From Nitrospinota bacterium (GTDB lineage: Bacteria; Nitrospinota; Nitrospinia; UBA9942): a DNA stretch of 10,806 bases. The notes beneath the pieces are model-generated. The model was given only the letters and a program-made list of their open reading frames with translations. It did no database searches and had not been told where the DNA came from. The translations under genes were made by a program, and so were the position numbers. Positions 1-5,442 of the stretch are shown piece after piece. Where the stretch lies: contig JACRGN010000127.1 in NCBI GenBank assembly GCA_016234205.1, positions 1 to 10,806 on the forward strand. Direction: 5' to 3'. The stretch's first letter is position 1. Every line of letters starts with the position of its first letter.

Positions 1-2
1 TT

Positions 3-215
3 AATTTCAGAAAGATTATTGGTTACGAGACCATACGAAGTACTATGTTCAATGACAAAGTGGGTGAAGGGTGATTCAAATTAATAGCAAATTGAGACGG
101 GCAGGGAGTTGTCTTATGCCAGTGGGGTGCAAAGGGGATGGCGGAGAAGGGATATAGCTACATTGATATTTTAAAGTATTATTATCCGGGGATTGAGATA
201 AAGAGAATTAAATAA
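3..215 (+). pseudogene. SpoIID/LytB-domain protein, C-terminal fragment, interrupted by two in-frame TGA codons
   Basis: Reading frame 3 from the window edge to the TAA at 213-215 gives a typical SpoIID/LytB C-terminus. FRKIIGYETIRSTMF is followed, after a damaged stretch, by LCQWGAKGMAEKGYSYIDIL and YYYPGIEIKRIK. SpoIID-family proteins are peptidoglycan lytic transglycosylases acting outside the cytoplasmic membrane, and a conserved GHGVGxxQWGA motif lies just before their C-terminal tail. Here that motif reads (stop)-D-G-Q-G-V-V-L-C-Q-W-G-A. TGA codons at 72-74 and 93-95 fall where glycine is expected. Both flanks remain in the same frame, so this is substitution and not frameshift damage. 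It could be a real decaying gene or local sequence error. The gene lies directly upstream of queA on the same strand. The 5' part is outside the window. Confidence 0.72.
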
Positions 216-232
216 CGAACAAAAACTTAATG

Positions 233-321
233 GGACGCAGATAAATACAGATTATAAGGATTTAAAGAATAAAAAAGATGAGAATTTTTAAATCTTGGTT
301 TTTCTGCGAAAATCTGCGTCC
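233..321. repeat. Intergenic element bounded by GGACGCAGAT inverted repeats (copy 1)
   Basis: The 89-bp stretch starts with GGACGCAGAT (233-242) and ends with its exact reverse complement ATCTGCGTCC (312-321). The arms continue imperfectly inward: the left side has CAGAT then AAGGATTTA, and the reverse complement of the right side has CGCAGA then AAGATTTA. A second member with the same termini lies at 9777-9930. No open reading frame fills it. It ends 20 bases before the queA start codon, so it forms most of the spoIID-like/queA spacer. A non-autonomous mobile or palindromic dispersed repeat is the likely nature (inference). Confidence 0.75.
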
Positions 322-331
322 TAAAAATTTT

Positions 332-337
332 TATAAT
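332..337 (+). promoter_or_regulatory. Possible -10 box of queA
   Basis: A perfect TATAAT lies four bases before the queA ATG, just outside the repeat. No convincing -35 hexamer is seen 16-18 bases upstream, and no Shine-Dalgarno sequence precedes the ATG. The site is a candidate only. Confidence 0.3.
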
Positions 338-341
338 TTCT

Positions 342-1421
342 ATGAAACTTTCAGATTTTGATTATAATTTACCGGAGGAATTAATAGCCCAGTATCCGGC
401 GGATAAACGGGATGAGTCAAGGCTTTTGGTGCTGGATAGAAAAAGTGGAAAGATTGAACATTCGGTTTTCAAGAATATTATAAATTATCTATCCCCTTCC
501 GACCTTTTAGTCTTAAATGATACCCTTGTATTCCCTGCAAGATTGATTGGAAGAAAGAAAAAGACAGGCGGCAAGGTTGAAGTATTTTTGTTGAAAGAGA
601 TTTCTCATAATAGATGGGAAATAATTCCGCATTCTGCATTCCGCAATCCAAATTCGGTTGAGGTAGTATTTGGAGATGGCGAATTGGAATGTAGAATATC
701 TGAAAGAGAGGCTATATTTGAATGTAATGGGGATATTTATAAAATATTAGAAAAACATGGCAAAGTCCCCCTCCCACCCTACATAAAAAGAGAGGCAAAT
801 CCCTCTCTTGATTGTGAAAGATACCAGACTGTCTATGCAGAAAAAAGAGGTGCAGTAGCTGCCCCAACAGCAGGACTTCATTTTACAAAGGAATTACTGT
901 CTGAAATTAAAAAAAATGGTGTAGAAACAGCAAAGGTTACACTCCATGTGGGCTATGGGACATTTAAACCTGTAAAGACAGAAAATATCAAAGACCATAA
1001 AATTGCTCCTGAATATTATGAGATTACAGAATCGGAGGCAGATAAAATTAATAATGCAGTTAAATCAGGCAGACGAATAGTTGCAGTGGGAACAACTACA
1101 GTAAGGACATTGGAATCCATTATATTCAAGCCTGTCATTGCGAGCAGCCGAAGGATGCGAAGCAATCTCTCGTCATTACAGGATGAAATATCCTCTGTTG
1201 AGGTTAAAGCTCAACTTGGTTACACAGACATCTTTATCTATAACGGATTTAACTTTAAGATTACCAATACTCTTTTAACAAACTTTCATCTGCCAAAATC
1301 AACCCTTTTGATGCTTGTCTGTGCCTTTGCAGGGCAAGATATGATATTATATGCCTACGGTGAGGCGATAAAGAAAGGTTACAGATTTTACAGTTACGGC
1401 GATGCAATGTTGATTTTATAA
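342..1421 (+). CDS. queA: S-adenosylmethionine:tRNA ribosyltransferase-isomerase QueA
   Basis: QueA transfers and isomerises the ribosyl part of AdoMet onto 7-aminomethyl-7-deazaguanine in tRNA to give epoxyqueuosine, the penultimate queuosine step in the cytosol. Diagnostic family motifs are all present: DYNLPEELIAQYP (7-19), LVLNDTLVFPARL (56-68), GKVPLPPYI (140-148), ERYQTVYA (159-166), GAVAAPTAGLHFT (170-182), LHVGYGTFKP (201-210), VGTTTVRTLES (249-259) and LLTNFHLPKSTLL (311-323). The 359-residue length is at the upper end of the family range. Two stretches are odd. Residues 264-280 are encoded by a palindromic dispersed repeat placed between the VRTLES motif and GYTDIFIY. Residues 95-103 are encoded by heptanucleotide repeats. 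The start follows the conserved MKLSDFDY beginning; there is no clear ribosome-binding site. It lies downstream of the SpoIID-like gene on the same strand. Confidence 0.96.
   Translation: MKLSDFDYNLPEELIAQYPADKRDESRLLVLDRKSGKIEHSVFKNIINYLSPSDLLVLNDTLVFPARLIGRKKKTGGKVEVFLLKEISHNRWEIIPHSAFRNPNSVEVVFGDGELECRISEREAIFECNGDIYKILEKHGKVPLPPYIKREANPSLDCERYQTVYAEKRGAVAAPTAGLHFTKELLSEIKKNGVETAKVTLHVGYGTFKPVKTENIKDHKIAPEYYEITESEADKINNAVKSGRRIVAVGTTTVRTLESIIFKPVIASSRRMRSNLSSLQDEISSVEVKAQLGYTDIFIYNGFNFKITNTLLTNFHLPKSTLLMLVCAFAGQDMILYAYGEAIKKGYRFYSYGDAMLIL
624..651 (+). repeat. Heptanucleotide tandem repeat inside queA
   Basis: Four consecutive 7-base units read ATTCCGC, ATTCTGC, ATTCCGC and AATCCAA. A weaker fifth unit (ATTCGGT) follows. 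They encode queA residues 95-103 (I-P-H-S-A-F-R-N-P), between the RWEI and VVFGDGE segments. Seven is not a multiple of three, so the peptide does not show the period. Confidence 0.55.
1131..1182. repeat. REP-like palindromic repeat inserted in frame in queA
   Basis: The 52-bp element begins CCTGTCATTGCGAG and ends with an imperfect inverted copy whose reverse complement is CCTGTAATGACGAG (11 of 14 bases match). Between them lie CCGAAGGATGCGAAG and CAATCTC. It belongs to the TGTCATT(G/C)CGA...(C/G)AATCTC type of dispersed palindrome also seen at 9815-9880. It encodes QueA residues 264-280 without breaking the frame, in a variable loop before the conserved GYTDIFIY strand. Confidence 0.7.
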
Positions 1422-1452
1422 AATATCGAATGCTGTATTGTAATTAACATCT

Positions 1453-2409
1453 TCACAGACCACATAACCATCCGCATAAGGAAGCTACATGGTCGGCATT
1501 GGTCAGGTTGGCAGCATTGCTTAAAGTTCCATCTTCTAACTGATGCCATATTTCTTCTGCCATGCTATTTTCGATTGCTGCACCAACAAAAAAAGTGTGC
1601 GGTGAAAGACCATAATCGGAGAATGCCTTGCGTATACGAGTTAAAGATGTCCTCGCTGTTTTCCAGTGTTCATCGGCTCCAGCCGGATCAATGCCCCCTT
1701 TAAGCTCTCCAAGTGCAATATATCGAGATGGGGCAGTAAAGGCTGTACTCAGTTCTTGAGGATTACAACTTAGAAGGCATAAATCTATATTTTTCCTGAT
1801 AAATGGAATCTTACGGTTATAAATCATTGTACGATCCCTGCCTTTGATAGACCAACTAATCGCAGTAAGATACAGTTCTATATCAGCATCATTCTCTTTT
1901 CCAATCAACCATTCCTTACTGTCAGAGTGAAGCCATTGATAAGAAATGTGTGCAAGTGCAAGATTGGCAAGGGTTGCACGAGCCAGTTTACGCTCTCCCA
2001 TAACCCCACCAATGTTTCTCATTGAGCCACCCAGCGTATCTCCTCTTGTTAACAAAAATCTAAAAACCAACTCTTCGACAAAGGCAGGTCCTGCTGGTTC
2101 AAGATATTTTGCTATCAGACCTTGAATTGCCTCTATCTTATCTTTAGGCAAGAGATAATTCATTGCCTTATCTGATACGCCGGAAGCCGTCAGTAGGGCA
2201 GGCTGAATACTCTCTATATTAAGCAAATCTGCCGGGGTTTTGGCTTGAGATGCAGCCGATTTTAGAGAACGAGCCTGCTCAACAAAAGGGGTGGCTCTCC
2301 GGTTTTTTTCAAGAGCCAAAGCCACAAAACCGGCCCTAACTTCTTCATAGGTAGTCACGAGACCAGAGCTACCTGATAGGTGTTTGTAGTAAGGTTTGTT
2401 CCGTGGCAC
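1453..2409 (-). CDS. Type II restriction endonuclease, AvaI/BsoBI family (predicted CYCGRG)
   Basis: This is recognised as an AvaI/BsoBI-type endonuclease, enzymes that cut C^YCGRG. The core GELKGGIDPAGADEHW places E235, K237 and H248 (from the GTG start) at the same relative spacing, +2 and +13, as BsoBI E240, K242 and H253. D209 in NIDLCLL is the probable match to BsoBI D212. RGDTLGGSMRN and TTYEEVRAGFVALALEKNRR are further family-like stretches. Its size (318 aa) is close to the roughly 320 aa expected. I chose the GTG at 2409-2407 as start. It overlaps the methyltransferase TAG by one base and has GGAG nine bases upstream. An ATG at 2436 would add nine residues and overlap the methyltransferase by 28 bases. 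The coupled arrangement, downstream of the methylase, suggests expression follows methylase translation. It ends in TGA and converges on queA. Confidence 0.9.
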   Translation of the reverse strand: MPRNKPYYKHLSGSSGLVTTYEEVRAGFVALALEKNRRATPFVEQARSLKSAASQAKTPADLLNIESIQPALLTASGVSDKAMNYLLPKDKIEAIQGLIAKYLEPAGPAFVEELVFRFLLTRGDTLGGSMRNIGGVMGERKLARATLANLALAHISYQWLHSDSKEWLIGKENDADIELYLTAISWSIKGRDRTMIYNRKIPFIRKNIDLCLLSCNPQELSTAFTAPSRYIALGELKGGIDPAGADEHWKTARTSLTRIRKAFSDYGLSPHTFFVGAAIENSMAEEIWHQLEDGTLSNAANLTNADHVASLCGWLCGL

Positions 2410-3905
2410 TATTTTTTTCTCCAGACATAAACGCACTTTCTTAAAGGGTCACGTCCATGTTTTCCCATTTGCTGACTACTATTACCTTTACCGTTCGGCA
2501 GAACAAGTATATTTTCGACATAGAGCCCTAAATTTTCTGCTATATTAGATAGAATTATATCAACTGAGATGCTCACACCCGCATAACGTACATTGTCATT
2601 TATAATAAACAAAGGGGCGTTTGGTTTCAATACACGCGCACATTCGTAGATGACACAAGCCATTTCATAGAAATAGCCGCGTACCATTCGGGGGATACCA
2701 TTATTGTTTAGGCGACCTTCAGCCTTTTCTTGCTCCAGATAATCTAAAATAGCCTGCAACAACTCCTGATTATCTGCTGCTGCTATGGCATTTGCCCAGT
2801 TGGGGTTAATTTTCAATAAATCTTTAGCCTTATTTTCAACAGTACAACTTAACATTCCCTGTCTGAGTCTGCTTATTTCTTCTTCTCCTATTCCAAGAAG
2901 CGCCAATTCTAATGCGTATGTCCGGGTGTAATCATAACGATTGCAATAAGGAGGAGATGTTACCAAAGCGACATATGAATTTTCAGAAAGTGTAGGCATT
3001 ATATCAAGGCAGGAGCCGCAAAAGAGACGAATATTTCCTTTCATAACTTTTGAGGGAAATAATTCTCTATGTTCCAAACCCATCTCTAAATCATGGCAAA
3101 TCTCATTTATTTTAGCGGTTATCGCCTTATCAAAACCGAGTATTTCTCCCTTATTGAAAGGTATTGCTCCCTGTCGGCGCCCTGAACGATAATCCCAGCG
3201 TAAATATTGCCCATCTTTGCGTGTAAAGCTAATTGATTCCAATATACATAACAGTGCGAAACGAAGGACAGACTGAATTTTATTATTTTCTCTCTGCCAT
3301 GCCTTCATATATAGTTCTATTAATTCAAGTGTTTGACGTGGATATGCACCGTCTGTTATGCGGAGTGTCGAAAGAGGAATTTTCTCGCTTGACCGACGCC
3401 AGGGATATTCCGAAGCCCATCGTTTAATGGCGGCAAAATCATCTTTTGTAAATTTTGTCTCTAAAATTTTTCTTGTTAAGATAATCTGCTGTCCAACGGG
3501 CAGCAATTCAATACCGTCAGCATCAATCCCAATGTCTTTTGCTGCAAACAAAGCAGTTCCGCTCCCTGCAAATGGATCAAGAATTCTGTCCGATGTAAAT
3601 CCATATTTTAATAACAAATTTTCAATAAGAGAAGCGGAAAAAGCCTCTTTGTATTTATACCAACGGTAAGTCGGCTTGGCTTTATTTGCCTGAAAACTTA
3701 CAAGTTGACGTGTCAATGACGGTTGGAGCTTGATTTTGCTACTAAAATGTTGTGTTAATTTGCTATCTAAAGTATTTATTTTTGCTAAAACAGCCTGCTG
3801 CTCAGGAAAATGATGCACCAGAGAAGTAAGATTAAGAGAATCAATTAACTGATTCTCAATGGGGAAAAGCGTGTTATCTTTTAATTGTTTTGATATTGCT
3901 TTCAT
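2409..3905 (-). CDS. Type II DNA methyltransferase, N4-cytosine, AvaI/BsoBI system
   Basis: The enzyme is predicted to transfer a methyl group from AdoMet to cytosine N4 in the cognate site, protecting host DNA from the adjacent endonuclease. The AdoMet-binding motif I is DPFAGSGT (110-117), followed by the acidic GIELLPVGQQ. The catalytic motif IV is SPPY (317-320) in VALVTSPPYCNRYDYTRTY. SPPY is the form typical of N4-cytosine methylases. Motif I comes first, with about 200 residues before SPPY that may hold target-recognition residues. A basic C-terminus (QQMGKHGRDPLRKCVYVW, 478-495) completes the fold. Length is 498 aa. CYCGRG specificity is inferred from the partner endonuclease. The ATG has no Shine-Dalgarno sequence and probably a very short leader. 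The TAG stop shares a base with the endonuclease GTG. No controller-protein gene is present. Confidence 0.92.
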   Translation of the reverse strand: MKAISKQLKDNTLFPIENQLIDSLNLTSLVHHFPEQQAVLAKINTLDSKLTQHFSSKIKLQPSLTRQLVSFQANKAKPTYRWYKYKEAFSASLIENLLLKYGFTSDRILDPFAGSGTALFAAKDIGIDADGIELLPVGQQIILTRKILETKFTKDDFAAIKRWASEYPWRRSSEKIPLSTLRITDGAYPRQTLELIELYMKAWQRENNKIQSVLRFALLCILESISFTRKDGQYLRWDYRSGRRQGAIPFNKGEILGFDKAITAKINEICHDLEMGLEHRELFPSKVMKGNIRLFCGSCLDIMPTLSENSYVALVTSPPYCNRYDYTRTYALELALLGIGEEEISRLRQGMLSCTVENKAKDLLKINPNWANAIAAADNQELLQAILDYLEQEKAEGRLNNNGIPRMVRGYFYEMACVIYECARVLKPNAPLFIINDNVRYAGVSISVDIILSNIAENLGLYVENILVLPNGKGNSSQQMGKHGRDPLRKCVYVWRKK

Positions 3906-3918
3906 ACAATGATTCTAC

Positions 3919-3947
3919 AGTATATAGAGATGATGATAAAAGGTTAA
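3919..3947 (-). promoter_or_regulatory. Candidate promoter of the restriction-modification operon
   Basis: On the minus strand TTAACC (3947-3942) and TATACT (3924-3919) are separated by 17 bases, 13 bases before the methyltransferase ATG. An alternative -10, TAGAAT at 3917-3912, lies exactly six bases before the ATG. Either choice gives a leader of about zero to seven bases. Confidence 0.45.
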
Positions 3948-3975
3948 AAATTTTTAATTCATAAAAATCAATGGT

Positions 3976-4012
3976 GGCTATCAGCCGTCCGCTGGAGTGA
4001 ATTTGTTAGAAC
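3976..4012 (-). other. attC-like half-site next to the stop of the upstream unknown gene
   Basis: Two bases after the TAA of the 4015-4866 gene, the minus strand reads GTTCTAACAAATTCACTCC, then AGCGGACGG, then a small hairpin GGCT-GAT-AGCC. This resembles the left half of integron cassette recombination sites: a YYYAAC core, then a partly self-complementary stretch beginning AATTC. The position just after a stop codon is also typical of cassettes. The matching right half with a GTTRRRY core is not found in the following 100 bases, so at best this is a truncated relic. Confidence 0.3.
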
Positions 4013-4014
4013 AA

Positions 4015-4866
4015 TTATTGTGCTGATAATTCTATGATATTACTGGGAGAATACTCCGGTGCAGCTATCATTTCCTTTTGATTGCTCAGGACTTGATATA
4101 ATTTTCGCTGTAAATATTCATTCAAAGAGTATCTCATAAAATCCCTCGCATAGGTTTCTACCACAAATTGGATGCCCGATTTAGCAGTCTTGGTTATGAA
4201 CACAGGAAGATACTTCCACTTCTGCCGATAGGTGACAGTCAAAGAGAGGGTATATTTCCCCGGTTCAATTTGAATTTTGTCCATTATATTTGTACAAGCA
4301 ACATTAATGGCATCCTTGATATCCGACGATAGTTGAGCCGTTTGAACTTCATCTGTATTTGAGATGCTACTATATTTGTCCTTGAGTTGAAATAGCTCTT
4401 GTTGAAATCTTTGGAACTCCTGTTTAGTGTCCTCAGCATATGATACATGTTCGCATATATAAACTTGTCTTTGAGGGTTGTTCTCTGGAATGAATGTTAA
4501 TGGACTTGAAGAGTGAAAACTAAACTGATATAAGCCTTCAGAGCTTCTGTATTTTTCGCCTATTTGAGCAACTTTCAATGTAAATTCCTTAGTTGCTCCG
4601 TCTTCTTTTTTCAGAGATGCTTTTATATCTTTAATTAAGGCGCCAACATCGTAAGCGATTAGAACTGCATTTACATATAGGGCTTCGCCAGTTTCAAAAA
4701 TTCTGAAAAATACTTCTCGTGTAAGTATGATTTCCAAATTGGACTTTCGGGCTGCTTTAAAGATGTTTTCGATTATTTTAAGTATTGTTAAAACTAAACT
4801 GGCAATAAAGGCAAATATGATCATCCAGTTTGGTAAATTTGACGGTTCAGGAGCAGGTGTGCTCAT
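4015..4866 (-). CDS. Membrane-anchored protein of unknown function
   Basis: I do not recognise a family. The 283-residue protein has a short proline-rich start and one hydrophobic segment (about residues 13-32, NWMIIFAFIASLVLTILKII), followed by positively charged residues (KAARKS), so it is probably a single-pass protein with a large soluble part. Residues about 44-150 look beta-rich, from EIILTREVFFRIFETGEAL to QRQVYICEHVSY. A charged, probably helical stretch follows (EDTKQEFQRFQQELFQLKDK, 145-164), then a second beta-like stretch near KYTLSLTVTYRQKW. Its ATG overlaps the TAA of the upstream gene by one base (TAATG) and has GGGAGG as ribosome-binding site, so the two are co-translated. An attC-like half-site follows the stop. 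A role in defence is only suggested by position beside a restriction-modification operon. Confidence 0.75.
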   Translation of the reverse strand: MSTPAPEPSNLPNWMIIFAFIASLVLTILKIIENIFKAARKSNLEIILTREVFFRIFETGEALYVNAVLIAYDVGALIKDIKASLKKEDGATKEFTLKVAQIGEKYRSSEGLYQFSFHSSSPLTFIPENNPQRQVYICEHVSYAEDTKQEFQRFQQELFQLKDKYSSISNTDEVQTAQLSSDIKDAINVACTNIMDKIQIEPGKYTLSLTVTYRQKWKYLPVFITKTAKSGIQFVVETYARDFMRYSLNEYLQRKLYQVLSNQKEMIAAPEYSPSNIIELSAQ

Positions 4867-5294
4867 TATCGCCTCCCTATTAAATCACCAACGGAAACTA
4901 CTTTAGGTATCTGAATATTGAGACTTTGGCTCGTATTTAACTCAGATGACCATTGACCCTGTACTTCTTCTGTAATTTCCTTTGTCTCAGGCTGTAATGT
5001 AGCTAAAACACCGCTTATGCTGCGAGCAAACGCTGAGGGGGTAACAATTTTTTTTGTTATTTTCTGCGTTTTCCTAAAGGGTTCAGCCAAGTATTTGTTT
5101 TCTGCTTGTTGACAAACTATTTTTAATTCACCCTGCGGATATAGAATGGGGTTAGCATAGCCTATTTCTTTTAACTTGGGATTGTCTACTACAGAAAAAA
5201 CACTGACTACTTCATCTGGTGCTAAGGATTCAGAAGATGAGATAATTACAAGACGGTTATTAAGTATTGCTTCTATTTTTCCGAACGTATTCAT
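4866..5294 (-). CDS. Unknown protein, coupled to the membrane-anchored protein
   Basis: The 142-residue protein has no signal peptide or membrane segment and no family I can name. Residues 5-70 look like a small beta-barrel: GKIEAILNNRLVIISS, then an acidic LAPDEVVSVFSVV, then LYPQGELKIVC. This pattern (G-K-I, V-x-I, G-D/E-x-V-x-V) is shared by several unrelated small-barrel domains, including FlgT C-terminal-like ones, so the resemblance is weak. A linker rich in T, E and Q (about 100-125) leads to a short C-terminal IPKVVSVGDLIGRR. The start has GGAG eight bases upstream. It ends in TAA overlapping the next ATG, implying an operon of two whose products probably act together. It is divergent from rmuC across a 148-base spacer. 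Confidence 0.72.
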   Translation of the reverse strand: MNTFGKIEAILNNRLVIISSSESLAPDEVVSVFSVVDNPKLKEIGYANPILYPQGELKIVCQQAENKYLAEPFRKTQKITKKIVTPSAFARSISGVLATLQPETKEITEEVQGQWSSELNTSQSLNIQIPKVVSVGDLIGRR

Positions 5295-5386
5295 AATTTC
5301 ATCTCCAGCTTTTTAACATTTACTCTATAAATGATAGCATCCTATATTTTAAAAGGAGAAAAATCAAGAAATAATTTTAGAGATTG

Positions 5387-5403
5387 CAATTGATCGACAA
5401 TTG
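5387..5403. promoter_or_regulatory. Inverted repeat upstream of rmuC
   Basis: Two CAATTG hexamers, each palindromic, flank the five-base spacer ATCGA. The site lies just upstream of the putative rmuC -35 box, in the divergent spacer between rmuC and the unknown gene pair. A regulator-binding site is possible but unproven. Confidence 0.3.
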
Positions 5404-5407
5404 GTTC

Positions 5408-5436
5408 TTGACCATGAATAAATTCCACAGTAATAT
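5408..5436 (+). promoter_or_regulatory. Candidate rmuC promoter giving a leaderless transcript
   Basis: TTGACC (5408-5413) and TAATAT (5431-5436) are 17 bases apart. The ATG of rmuC starts six bases after the -10 box, where transcription would be expected to begin. No Shine-Dalgarno sequence is present, and an in-frame TAA at 5431 rules out an upstream start. Confidence 0.55.
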
Positions 5437-5442
5437 TGCATT

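Noticed and set aside
72..95. TGA read as glycine (alternative genetic code, as in Gracilibacteria and SR1) to rescue the SpoIID-like frame.
   Set aside because: The other genes are uninterrupted by in-frame TGA, and the antitoxin gene and the endonuclease gene both use TGA as their stop. Recoding at two codons of one gene is less likely than mutation or sequence error.
233..321. Repeat considered as part of a CRISPR array or as a riboswitch.
   Set aside because: There is a single pair of inverted ends and no regularly spaced direct repeats. A second copy with a different interior elsewhere fits a dispersed element, and no known riboswitch core is recognisable.
3233..3669. Two overlapping plus-strand open frames inside the methyltransferase gene.
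   Set aside because: They are antisense to a protein with clear methyltransferase motifs, have no family features, and overlap each other.
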